Source of the DNA: Pelecanus crispus
Taxonomy: Eukaryota > Chordata > Aves > Pelecaniformes > Pelecanidae
Length of the DNA stretch: 64,000 nt
Reading direction: 5' to 3'
NCBI RefSeq assembly: GCF_030463565.1
Contig: NC_134649.1
Span: 33,567,044 to 33,631,043 of the forward strand
Shown: positions 1 through 11,200 of the stretch, piece after piece
Numbering within the stretch: position 1 is the stretch's first letter
How the letters are laid out: each line of letters starts with the position of its first letter
The notes under the pieces: model-generated
What the model saw: the letters and a program-made list of their open reading frames with translations, nothing else
Told to the model about the DNA's origin: nothing
Databases searched by the model: none
Position numbers and translations under genes: made by a program

Positions 1-2004
1 CCCATTGTCCACCACCACAGCAGACAGATGGGGGCGAAGCTGGAGGATGGGAAAGAAACAGGGTGATGGAGGACCAGAAAGAAGGTGGGAAAGAGATTGC
101 TGGGAAGGCAAAGAGCACAGAACTAGGAGTCAGCAGGGATAAAACTGAGAAACCAAATGAAGACTTTGGTTGTTGAAGATTAGGTGTAGACTTAAGTTGA
201 TACTAAATCCCCAGGTGTGCTCGGTACTGGAATGGGCTGGGCACTGGGGCCTTCCAGCTACTCTTTATTTTCAGCGTTAGTGAGAGACTGGCAAAATCAA
301 AGAATGCAGAAGGATCAGCACTAGCAAACACATTGTGGAATGAAGAATACAGTTCAGATTTCTAAATGTCAAGCTTCATCTTCTGTCATAACAGATCTGT
401 GTTGCCTGAAATGGTACAATGCCAACTTGGAGGAGGATTTTATTCCTGCGCTGGTCACAAAGACCAGTGACACAGAACTCCCTGACACCAGACTTCTTTT
501 GAGCGACTGCAGCCTGTCTCGCTTTCTGTTTACCTAGCTGGAGACACCCAAGATATCTTCGAGACATGCCTGGTGCTCTCAGCTGCAAATGGGAAACAGT
601 GCTGCAAAATAAGCAAGAGCTCTGAAGTGAAAAATTGGGCCTTGACTCACTGATGTTTGTGAAACACTCTGCTACTGTTACAGGAGTGCTTAAGGGAAGC
701 CACAGGAAGTTTTCACACCAGAAGTAACTAGGGCACAGGGCTCTTCCTTAAAAAAGCAAAGATATTGAAAAACTTATTTGTTCTACCGAAACCAAGCACA
801 AGAGAGTTCCGAAAGGCTCAAGAAGTAAAGGCAGATGGAGCTAAAGCTCTGCAGTTTTCAAAATCTGTCTTTTTATTAATGCTTTATTCTTTCATGTATT
901 CATGTATGGTCAGAATTACTGAAGTGCGATGATCTGTGACTGCAAAAAGAAGCTTGTGCATGAATTTTTGAGCTTGGGCTCTAGCTTGGAACCAAAGTCA
1001 AAATCTAGGTTCTTACTACTTCTGAAATAGAGGCTTTCCTCAAGTAATTAATGTGCTGTCCAGTCAAGATATGCAGCAGCACAGTCACATCTTTAATTAT
1101 GTCAGTTTTTTTTATCTCCTGAAAACACAAGTAGCACTAGTCCTTCAGATCAAGTCCTCGGAAGACACAACACAAAGTACAGTGGTTACTCTCTGTTTGC
1201 AAGTTGAGTACCTGCACCATAACATCTCAAAACCAGCTATTGTCTCTTTAGTTGATGACAGCTTACTTCTGTGGAAAAAGGCTATTAGGAGTTAGAGCAG
1301 GAATGCGTGTAGTATATGAACTCCCTTGGGTTTGTTTTTAGGCTGATCTTAAGAATTGGCTTCTTTGTGGAACCCTCAGCACATACACATACCATCAGAA
1401 ATAAAACAATTGCATTAATATACAATCCTCACTGACAATACTGCACCAGTCACCCTAATGTGTAGTCACTGACAAGTTTCCACGCACCCCAGAGCTAGTG
1501 CCACTGTTAAGGAGTAAGAGCTGTCTGGGATATAGCAGTTAGGTCTGTTTTCCTTCTCTGGGGAGACAGGAGTCCTGCAAACAGAATTCAGGTTTGCTAA
1601 GACTGCCGTTGCACACTCCTCTGAACTTGTGCCTGTTCCAGGTAAATGCATCAAGACTTTTTTTTCCCCCAAAGCCCTCAGCTCAACTCATTGTTAGAGT
1701 AGCAACAGTGAGTTTTACAGCACTTGTAGGCAGTGGAGCCTGAATGCACGGATGACTTTCCAAACAGTGTGGGCTGAGTAAACACTGAGCAGTAAGTCTG
1801 TCCTCTTTTTATCTAGTTAAAATTATGCCACATTGGAAAGAAAACAAATCAGATGCCAGAGCAGTTTCTCTTGGTACAAAGGAAACTAACTAAAAATTAC
1901 TGTTTTCGTTGTGCTGAGATACTATGTATGCAGTATGTAACCTTTCCCTGTTGGTCTTGTCACAAGAATGGTGTCTAATCAAGCAAAGCAAAGCTGTAGC
2001 CAGA
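1..2004. other. Sequence downstream of SMIM4, no gene seen
   Basis: This AT-rich stretch has only short open frames that resemble no family I know and are not framed by convincing splice signals. In the human locus PBRM1 lies beyond SMIM4, but I see no PBRM1 exon here. Minus-strand AATAAA hexamers (TTTATT on the plus strand) at 264-269, 872-877 and 883-888 could serve longer SMIM4 transcripts. I see no tRNA, rRNA or complete transposable element. Confidence 0.5.
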
Positions 2005-2021
2005 CTGTTTACTCAGTTTAG

Positions 2022-2027
2022 TTTATT
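2022..2027 (-). terminator. SMIM4: Candidate SMIM4 polyadenylation signal
   Basis: AATAAA on the minus strand, about 280 nt beyond the SMIM4 stop codon. It is the first canonical hexamer downstream of the stop that I found. Use of this site is inferred from position only. Confidence 0.45.
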
Positions 2028-2304
2028 TCAAAGTACTAAACAAACATTAAATAAGTGGCAGAGGCCTAAACACAATGAACTTCTTAGCTGTTGTATTTGG
2101 CTTAAATACAAGACATTAAAGATATGAAGTAGATGGAAGAAGAATAAAACTGCCAAAACCATCTGAGAGTGTATTACACAAACTCATGGATTACAGTTCA
2201 TCTTGTAGAGACAAAATCTTCCCCCCGCCATCAATGTGGCAGTAATGCTTTTTTGGTATTAATACAGTTGAAGCATTCAGGACCTTCCCCTTGAAACGTT
2301 TCAG

Positions 2305-2372
2305 CTAAAACTCATTTTTTTCCATCCTTGCCTCGTACTGTCTTTCAGATCGTTTCCTACGGTAAACATCAT
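2305..2372 (-). CDS. SMIM4: SMIM4 coding exon 2 (last)
   Basis: Minus-strand acceptor TTCTGGCAG precedes the exon. It completes Tyr51, then encodes DVYRRKRSERQYEARMEKNEF and a TAG stop at 2305-2307. The basic tail is characteristic of SMIM4. Confidence 0.94.
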
Positions 2373-4009
2373 CTGCCAGAAAAAGATTTTTTTTTATATT
2401 AGCGTTTTCCAAGTGCAAGGTAGTATTAAATGTATGAAACTTCGTCATCTTTTTTTAAACTTTTCAATCTAATTTTCTCTTGCAGACACTGACTGACAGT
2501 CAACTGAAAATTCAAACCAACACAAATCCTTATTACCACTTAAAAGTAGCTTGTGGTCTCCCTCCCATCCAGGCTAAAGTTCTTCCCATCAGTCCTGATT
2601 AAATGTTTTTATAGGAAAACTAAGTTTCCACTGTGATACAGTCATTTCTTGTCTACTTTCCCATGAGGGTAATTAAAAATACAAATGCCCAAGCTAGCTG
2701 AAGCCAAAGGGAAATTAAATTATAGGCAGAAAGTCAATGTCTGAGGACTGCCAGCATGGCTTCAGTATTTTAGCTTGCTTTTTTTTTTTTCTTTTAAATA
2801 AACAAAACACAGGAATATACCCACCTTCATAGTCTTCCTAGTTGTTCTTCCTGCCTCCCCTTACCCTGATCACACCTAAATATCCATCACCAAATAAAAT
2901 CTCTCAGTGACAGAAAAAAGAGGTTGTCTTGTACATTGTCACTTTGCATGGATCATGGAGGAGTAATAAGGCTGAACTGCACAATTATTATTACTGTAAT
3001 ACAGTATTTAGCCATAGCTTTTTTTTTTTTTTTTTAGGAAGATAAGGCTCAAGCTGAAATATAACGGCTGCTACATAGATATTGTGCTTTAGTTTCTAAC
3101 CTGGCTTTATTACTATACAGGTATGCCTCAAACATTAAACTGAAAAAACACAACCAACCCAAGCCTTCAGAAGTTGAGCAAAGAAGCAGGTTTGTTTGCA
3201 GTGAGTTCATCAGCTACAGAAATTGTATCCAACTGTTTTATTGTGCAGGAGACTCAACTAGATTTCCTGTGAAAATGAGAATATTCTCATATACAGTAAA
3301 GCTGATCTTTTTTCTGAAGTACACAAAACATTCTAGCAAGGTTTCTTAAAGGGAAGAATGCCACATTAAATGCTTTAACTTCCAGAAACTAAGTGCCGTT
3401 AGCTAAGTTCTCATGACTCATTTTCAAACTTCTTTTTCAATTAAAAACATTCGCATTTCAGAGGAACCCACATCTACACTTAAATTCTGACAACCCTGGT
3501 GAGTCTTCTTCAATGTTAAAAAAAAAAAAAATCTAATTTAGTATTCTAAACCCAGGAGTTTTTTGTTTGTTTCTGCCCAGTGTCTTCTGCCAGGGAGGCA
3601 GAATCTGGAGCATCATATCCTGCACTAAAGAGGGAAGTGGCTGACTTGCTGATTATCTTTAAAGTCCCCCAGGTGAGCACCCCACCCCCAGACCCTGCCA
3701 AATCCTTGCTCAGGGGAGCCGCCTCCGCCGCGTTCCCCGCTAGCAGGTGCTGTGGCCCACGGCCCCGGTGGGAGCGGGGCCGCCATGACACGGCGGGGAG
3801 CGGGCCCCTCCTGCCGCCCCCCGCCGGGGATCAGCCGCTGCGGGCAGCCCTCACTTACAAAAGGTCTCCTTGCCAATGCGGACGTTAATCATGAACCACT
3901 CCATCGCTCCCCCGAGGAGGAAGAAGAAGGGCAGGAACCTGTAAACGCCGAGGCGCTGCTTCCCAGGCACCAGCTGCAAGAGGCGCTTCACCCTCTTGCT
4001 CACCAGCAT
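2305..4009 (-). CDS. SMIM4: SMIM4/UQCC5, small integral membrane protein 4 (whole coding span, two exons)
   Basis: SMIM4 (UQCC5) is a small mitochondrial inner-membrane protein that acts in assembly of respiratory complex III. Coding exons are 3859-4009 and 2305-2372; 151 plus 68 nt give exactly 72 codons and a stop. The protein starts MLVSKRVKRLLQ, continues with the conserved PGKQR block at residues 15-19, has one hydrophobic span at about 22-42 (FLPFFFLLGG), and ends in a charged tail containing DVYRRKRSERQYE. From memory it aligns without gaps to human SMIM4 through most of its length. The start was chosen because it lines up with the human initiator 14 residues before PGKQR. The intron (2373-3858) has a minus-strand GT donor and AG acceptor and splits the Tyr51 codon. 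The gene is divergent from NT5DC2, with the two start codons about 850 bp apart in a CpG island. Confidence 0.95.
2373..3858 (-). other. SMIM4: SMIM4 intron
   Basis: This 1.5-kb AT-rich intron is bounded by minus-strand GTAAGT and CAG. It holds A and T homopolymer runs (for example at 2782-2791 and 3021-3037) and nothing else I can name. Confidence 0.8.
3859..4009 (-). CDS. SMIM4: SMIM4 coding exon 1
   Basis: Starts at the ATG at 4007-4009 and runs through the membrane span to VRIGKETF plus the first base of the Tyr51 codon, then a GTAAGTG donor. The PGKQR and GGAMEW blocks identify the family. Confidence 0.95.
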
Positions 4010-4028
4010 GACCGGGAGGGATCGGCGC

Positions 4029-4360
4029 CTTCAGCAGTTCACAAGGGAAAAAAACAGGGAGGCGTGTGAGGGGCGGAACAGGACGGACAACGGCCCCCCG
4101 CGCCTCGCGGTCAAACCCCGACCGAGAGGCCAAGCCCGCTGCGGGAGGGCCGCAGTCGCCCGTCCTCCCCGTTACGCTGGCGGGGAAACGAGGAGCGGGC
4201 CGCCCGGGCCCAGCTTCGTGCGTGTGTGTGTGTCCGTGTGCCCCCCAGCCATGGCGGGCGGCCATGGCAGCCCCTCCGCCCCCTCCTCCGCCCCCTCCTC
4301 CGCCCCGGCCCGGCGGGAGCGCGCAGCCAATCAGCGCAGCGCCTGCCGCGCGCCCCTCAC
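4029..4360 (-). other. SMIM4: Possible 5' UTR intron of SMIM4
   Basis: On the minus strand a strong donor (GCTGGAG followed by GTGAGG) ends at 4361. A pyrimidine-rich acceptor (TGTTTTTTTCCC, then GAAG) ends at 4029, 19 nt before the ATG. This suggests a noncoding first exon above 4361 and a 332-bp leader intron. It is inference from splice motifs only. Confidence 0.45.
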
Positions 4361-4418
4361 CTCCAGCGCGGGCTCCCGAGCCCTGGAAGCAGCCGAACGG
4401 AAGGACGTGATCCTCACC

Positions 4419-4426
4419 CACGTGAC
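4419..4426. promoter_or_regulatory. E-box CACGTGAC in the shared promoter
   Basis: A CACGTG core with a 3' AC, the form bound by USF and MiT/TFE factors. It lies between two CCAAT motifs in the CpG island. Binding is not shown. Confidence 0.5.
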
Positions 4427-4740
4427 CGCGCCCGGGGCGGCTCGCCTCGCCTGATTGGCCGGAGGGGGCGGGGCGGGGCTGCAGTGAGGGACACCCCCTC
4501 CACCGCCGGCCGCCCCCGCCACTCCCGCCTGAGGGGCCGGAGCGCGGCGAGCGGAGCCTGCCCGTGGCCCCGCCGCCCTTAGCCCTCCTCCGCGGGCGGC
4601 CGCTGAGCGCCGCCCCCCTGGCCCTTCTCGGCGGGGCGGGGCGGGGCGGGGCGGGACGCGGCCCGGCCCCCTCGCACTGGGCGGCGGGGATTGGCCACCC
4701 GGCGTGTGCCGCCGCGGGCCGGGGCCGGGACGGCGGGGAG

Positions 4741-4810
4741 CGGAGCGGAGCGGAGCGGAGCGGAGCGGAGCGGAGCGGAGCCGAGCCGAGCCGAGCCGAG
4801 CCGAGCCGAG
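4741..4810 (+). repeat. Compound pentanucleotide repeat (CGGAG)8(CCGAG)6
   Basis: Eight CGGAG units at 4741-4780 are followed directly by six CCGAG units at 4781-4810. The tract ends 52 bp upstream of the NT5DC2 start codon and probably lies in its 5' leader. One substitution separates the two unit types, suggesting expansion of an ancestral and a mutated unit. The reading frame through it stays open into NT5DC2. Confidence 0.95.
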
Positions 4811-4862
4811 CCAGCCCCGGCCGTGCGCAGGCTGCCCCGCGGCTGCAGCGTCTGGCAGGACC

Positions 4863-5145
4863 ATGGCGGCGCTGGGCATGGCGGCGCTGAGGAGGGGCAG
4901 CGGCGCGGCCCCCCGGCTCCTCGCCGTGGCCGTCTCCTGCCAGAGCTGCCGCCCCAAAGCCAGCCACTGCCCCGGGGACGGCGGCCACGGGCAGCCCAGA
5001 GACCACCACCCGGCGGCCCCCGGCAGAGCCCGGCGCGGCGCCGAGCCCGGCCCCGCCGCGGGCAGCCAGCCCCTCCCGGCCGAGGGAGCCGACACCAAGA
5101 CCTACTTGTGGGCCAGGTACCACGAGATGAAAAAGCTGGTCTACG
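4863..5145 (+). CDS. NT5DC2: NT5DC2 exon 1
   Basis: Encodes residues 1-94 and the first base of Asp95, then a GTAAGG donor. The N-terminus is rich in Ala, Arg, Pro and Gly; the conserved part starts at [13 protein letters not shown]. Confidence 0.9.
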
Positions 5146-5201
5146 GTAAGGGCCGCCTCCGGGCGCTGGGACTGCCACGTCCTGCCGGGCCTGGGCTTTT
5201 T

Positions 5202-5233
<32 letters not shown>

Positions 5234-8200
5234 CCCTCCCATTTTTCTCTCTTTGCATCTTGGTGCCTTCCCCCGCGCTGCAGAACTGGGGATGTGCCCG
5301 TTGCTGTGCAGCTGGCCGGGGTTAGAAGCCTTCTCCCTGGCAATGCCATCTGCACGCCTCCATCACCCGGGGCCCTCTGGGATGGTTTTATTTCTGTTGA
5401 AATCTGGCCCTGGTCTTCCTCTCCCCATCCTGGGCTTCCCTCAGCTGGTCTCAGCGTTTCAGGACATGCAGAGTATGTGGGTTCTTCACAACTGGCCGCC
5501 CTAACATGGATACCGTCATGGCGAATGGTCTAAATGAAGGTCTTGTTGCATTTTTCTCTGACTTGCCGTGGGTTGGCATACAGAGAGGTGGTTAGACTAG
5601 GACAAATAGTCATGTTGACTGGTGTGGTGAGGAGTCCAGGGTCCAACTTGTAATTCAGCATTGGCACAAGGGTGACCATGGAGAAGACTGATTCTACAGC
5701 TGCTAGGATGTCTCCTGATCCGGAGTTCAGTTTGTGTTACAGATGCAAAACACTTTTTACTCATGTGTGTGTGCACATTTTTGCTCCTCTGACCAAAAAG
5801 CTTTCTGGCTCTGTCAGGTATGTTGACATCATGCTAAGTGAGGAGAAAACTCATGCCACTCACCAAATCTGTCTATGCATAAAACAGGATTGTGGTCTTT
5901 TTGGCAGCAGATCGCCACTGTATTAAACTCTCCTAAAAATGTGAAAGAATAGCTTCATGGCATAAGGGCAGGGAACTTTTTCCTGCGGGTTTCTTGATTC
6001 TTGGAATGCTGAAGGTAAGACTTCTCTCTGTAGAGAGCTAGGAAGTGTGACTTCGCGTCTGCTGTTAAATAGCTTTCCGTTAGCTTTTGTTTATCTAAGG
6101 GTTTGGAGAAGGACGGCAGCCAGCCGTAGGCATCTGGAAGAACTGTCTCGCTGTTCTGAGATTGGCAAGTTCTGTTATTCCTTCCTCCCCCACCTTCCAG
6201 TACACAAGATTTGGCATAAAATCTAAAGCCCTTCATGATGCACAAATGTAAAGGAATTGGCTGCTGATCCGTTGGGTGCTTGGCCTGCTGCATTCCAGCT
6301 TTTGCAGCATGTGAGCTCCTTTGCCTGAGCTGCTGAAGGCAGTACAGGGTGCTGACAGAGGACAGTAGCTTCATGTTAAGTCCCTGCTCCAAGAATGAGT
6401 TGTGGTTTTAGCCCCACTGCTTGAAAGAAATTCCAACTTGCAAGACTCATAATGGTGTTTGGACCTTAATGTCCTCAAAGGCATTTTTTTCCTTTTCCAT
6501 AATGGTATTGAAACCGTAAATGAACATATGTTAATAGGCTGTGTCATGGTCTCTTGGGAAAATGCTCATTTTACTATGTGACAGATTGTGAAGTTTGTAT
6601 TCACATAGTTACACTAGTTGTTACTGGAGATGGAGAACTAATCAGCAGGATTAAATGCAAAATTAAGTTAGGTGGAGTAGCCCATGTGTTACAGAGCAGA
6701 CTCTTCACAAACCTTCAGGTAACTATTAGACATGTTAAATAATAAGGCCCTTGTTTGTTGAAAGAGTAGCTCCCCAAACGAAAATTTCAAGACTCTGCTG
6801 TTGTTCAAGTCTTGTCAAGAAGAGGCATAAGCAGAGTTGGTCCAAGTTGGTTTTAATTGTTGCTTTGATGACTAAACTGACTTGTGCAAAATATGGCATC
6901 AGTCTGTCCCTTTGTTCTTGATTTCTAACTGATGTGAAAGTGAATGTCTGTGGTTGTGTTACGGATTTTGAAAACACCATCACATCTCAGTACTCATCAG
7001 CATTGAGTTTGAGAAGACTCCTGTGGTGCCATCTTCTCCCTCCTCTGAAACTCCACCTTTGTGGAGTCCTTTGTCCTATACTGTCAGTTATTGCTGTTGG
7101 TTTTGGAGAGGGGTCTCTGCCAGGAGAATTTATTATGTGTTTTCAAACCATCCCTTGCTTAGGACCTGATTTATACAGCCATGTTGCATCTTTGCACAGA
7201 GGGGATTCCAGTGGTAAATGCTGACAAAGTTGGACAGGACAGGATGTATAGGACGAGAGCTTCTGTGTAGTAAAGCTGAGTGGTGGTACTGGTTTGGTGG
7301 CTAGAGCCCAGGCACCAAAAGTTCTCAACTTTGTAGAAACACATCTGTGTTCTGCCAGGCTTGGGTGTGGTGATAAAAACGACGTTTCATTACCTGTAAG
7401 AATTTGAGGCTACTGCTTCCACTTAATGTGGGGTTTTTTCCCTCTGCCAAAAGGAGAAGTATAATTGCATTTGTCAGAGGGGTGGCATTGAGCAAGACTT
7501 GCTGTGTTTTGGTTTGATGGAATCTGAAGTGTCAAGGAAGGCTGATACACTCTCTTAGTAAGCAGTGTCTGAAGTCCTGCACTCTAGGAAACATCTAATT
7601 CTGAAACTCAATGGAACTGGCAAGCAAGTGAGGATTTGGCTGTAAATAAATGTGTATGTTTTTTCCTAGATCTTTCAAACTTGTAAATGTAGCTACAGTA
7701 AATCAGCTTTCCTAAGGAACCTTTAAAATAACTATTAACTTCTTGCCTCTGCATGACAAGCTCGAGTGTGGCTAAACATGAGAACTACTGAGAACAGAGA
7801 CAAGTTTGCAGGTAACAAGAACTTGGTTAGGCATTGATAACACTGAGGATGTAGCTCAGAGGTAGTCCTTGCTCTTTTTAGTGTGTGTGGATGAAGAGAT
7901 ACCTTTGCATCTAAATAATGCAAGACACAGCAACATGTGCCCATTGTGTTTGGAAGTGGGAGAGAAGGCAACACCCCTGTGTGATCATTGCATTGGTGAT
8001 TCCAGTGTGGTGCACAGGTGGTTTTTGCAATCCAGCACATTTTGATTCTGCTTGTGTTGCTAATCTCAAGCAGGCACAAAGATTTAAGGGCCTCACTCTT
8101 TGCCAAACCAGAAAACGAGTCTAGTGCTATGATAATAAATGCCCTGCAAATCTCTTAGGGAGTGTGCACATTTCGTGAGTTGCGGCATCTACAGATTGAG

Positions 8201-11200
8201 CTGGGACTGAAAATGGCGATTCGCAGCCAGAACTGGAAGTGTGACTAGTTATGTTAACTTCCAAATTCTGCTTTCCTAAATATAAAGATTTTTTCTTGTG
8301 AAGAACTGTTATACCAGCATTTGTCTAGTGCCTTTGTGTATATAAAAAAGGTTGTTTTGGAATGAAGTGGTATTTTTTAATACTGCTTTTAGTTTGTGTA
8401 ATTTCATTGGTGAGAATTCCCAAAATATTTAGGCATAATGGCATAAATTCAAGACTATGCTCCAGAGTAATTTTCAGCACTCTTTTAACATGGTTCCTCT
8501 GTCATTTAATGTTCTTTAAGTAATATTTGCCTCTCCCTACCATTTTGTTAGAGGCATTTACTTCAGCTGGGCAGAGTGCTTTGCAGGAATTGCTGTGAAA
8601 TGGTACGAAACACACTTCAAAAGGATAAAGAGGTACTTGGAAGGGAGGAAAAACTTGCAGTTTGTCTTTAGAAAGCAAGTCAGTGTGAGGAAAGGGAACT
8701 TTCTGATTCATGAAGAACGTGGAGGATGGAGGCCATCTGCTTTTCAGTATCACTCTTTTCCACGCTAGTCTTACAAAGGAGTTAGCACAGATGTCTGCTG
8801 TGTTGGACTTCTGGGAGTACAAAGGGTGTGAGATGGGTGTAAGCTGCCTTTTTTTTATGTATTATTCTTCACTAATATGCTGGATCTGAGGCTGAGAGAA
8901 AAGGAGCATTTCCTGTGTGATGTTGTTGGTACCGCCAGGAGCTCAGAAGAGCACAGGACATGCTGGGCACCTCCTGACCGGACCGTTTTTCACATCAGAA
9001 GGGGCCATATGGTGTCTCGGCATTTCTAACCGTTGCTCACAGTTAATTACCTGCTTTTGTTTCCATCCCTGCTGTCATGTTGGGGATTGAGTGTTATTGC
9101 TTTCTAACAACGTGGGCTATTACCTGGGAAGAGGCACTTACGCTGTTATGAAGATACTCTGATTTAAGCAGCTGTTCAGGGCCTCATAGCAGTAAAATGC
9201 AGGAGATCATGTGTGCTTACCTTGCATTTACACCCAGGTGTGAAAAATGCATGAAATCAAACACGCTTTCTTGTGGTCTGCCTTTGTTGCTGAGTTTCAT
9301 CATATACCATGGATATGCAGACGCAACCGTCAGAGTTGCAAACCGGAGCAAATTGTGCAAGTATGCAGATTCCAGGGGTTTGTATCTATTGCAAGAGCTG
9401 TTTTTTCCCCACTGTCCTCAGACGTACACACGCCGGTTCTCCCTTAGATCATACTTCCTGGGTGAAGTGCTGAGTAGGCAGTGACTAAGTGTGATATTGT
9501 CTCCCTTTCCAGTTAGGACCCAGATGGGAAGAGTAGTTGGGATTATCATTCTTTTTAAATAACCAAAACTGGTTTTAACTTTTTTTTTTTTTTCTTGCTG
9601 TAAATTGTCATATCTGTCCCACAATCTGTTTCGGTGTCTTGGCAGAGGAAAAGCAAAAGCTATCATTCTTGAAAAATGGCATCTTCACGGGCTTCTGGAG
9701 GGAGGGTGTCAGCTGTTTGTTGTGACTCCACAATTGCCATGCAAACTGAGGCAAAGATCCCTGGCAGATTATGTGCTGAATGTCAGCAGAGCAGCAGCAC
9801 CCAAGTCTGCAGCCCAGGACTTAATTAAGCACTCGGAATTTGTAACCACCCAGGTGATTATCTTTTTAAAAGAAAAAAACCAAACCAACACCACAAAAAA
9901 CCCAACCAAACCAACCAAAAACCCAAACTTCTTGAAACCTGGCTCAGTAAGCTCTCGTATTGAAACCGATCTTGCATGTGCTCCCAGTTTCTGTCTCTTC
10001 CCTGATGTAGTTTGAACCTGCGGAGAGACTGCGTGAGCATGAAGAGGAGACTGACACAAACTCCTCTATTGAGGAGGATGCTGCAAATGGACGTTTACAC
10101 TGAGCCAAATGTGCAGCATGAGTCTCTGGACTGAAACCCAGAGCTTTTTCCTTATCTCTAGGAGATCAGTGACTTTGAAACTACTGTAAATTTAAGATGG
10201 ATTATAGTGGCGTGGAAAGAGCAAGCTGTCAGCAAGCTGCTGCAAGTTTGGTTTGGTGACGATGATGTGTGATAGGAAACACAGCAAGTAGATGTGTGGT
10301 GCTGCAGGAAGTGTGTGTAGGGAATACATTGTGTGTGAGGCAGTGGTGATAAAGCGTTTTGGCTAGTGTATGTATCTTTCATCTCTGTCAGTAAGAGAGA
10401 ACATGCTATGTAAGTTAGTGACAAAATGTCTGAGTGGGGTAAAATGAGCTGGGCAGGCTCAGAGGACAGCAGAGAGGCTATGTTTGAGGCTGGCAGGGAG
10501 GAGTATGACTTCATCCAATGGGTCTAAATATACTTCATAAATCATAATGTGTGGCACAGTTAATGCTTATGCTTCTGATCAGAGATAAGACTTGCTTAGC
10601 AATTCACCTGGCAAATCTGACTACCCTTTACTTGTTACAAAATCATACTGCTCCCTTAGCTTTTCCTGATTGTATTTTTGCAAAAGTTGTGGCTGGCGTA
10701 TGTTATTGAATCTAGATGTGTCTCATCTGTTTTGTGAAAGGAGAGATGGGGTTCAGGCAATGGTGTTTTGTGCTGCTCTCAGACTATCAAAATGTGTTGT
10801 CATAAGTCTGTTAGCAAATGGTGAATGTTGGAAGAGCTTGACCTCTCCGTAGGGATACGGTAGCAGCAAGGGGGATGCATTTGTCATTAAAAAAAAAAAA
10901 AAAAGTGCATTCATTAGGAGAGGAAAGCACTGCATATTTGCACTGTGATGTGATTAGGCTTGTGCCATATTCCTTGTGAGGAAGAAAAATAACACCCTGC
11001 AAATGCCAGTGTATGCTTAGAAAAAGATGTTCCCACAAGTTATCTGCAGGTGAGGACAGGAAGTGGAGCTCTGTTTATTTATGGTGCAGAGAGTATTTAT
11101 GATGAGAGGATGAAAGTTGTGATCATCTGAATCCTATTTACATTTCTCATCTTTTAAAATCCCAATGGAAAGTACTCTGATTGCATCCACCCTCTTCATC

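Larger units (their letters stand above)
3700..5200. promoter_or_regulatory. CpG island, divergent SMIM4/NT5DC2 promoter
   Basis: A dense GC-rich and CpG-rich block spans the first exons of both divergent genes. Visible elements are CCAAT at 4327-4331, inverted CCAAT (ATTGG) at 4454-4458 and 4690-4694, a CACGTGAC E-box at 4419-4426, an ETS-like ACGGAAGG near 4397, and a GGGGC tandem near 4630-4655 that would supply GC boxes. No TATA box is visible. The layout is typical of a TATA-less bidirectional housekeeping promoter. Exact start sites are not determined here. Confidence 0.8.

Noticed and set aside
3885-5258. 457-codon minus-strand open frame over the CpG island
   Set aside because: It overlaps SMIM4 in another frame and runs antisense through NT5DC2 exon 1 and the pentamer repeat. 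Its composition is low-complexity Arg/Gly/Ala/Pro with poly-Lys from the T30 run, a by-product of GC-rich sequence lacking stops.
10889-10904. A-rich runs in introns (also near 12250 and 15079) as SINE or processed-pseudogene tails
   Set aside because: No element body or target-site duplication was recognised next to them; plain homopolymers explain them.
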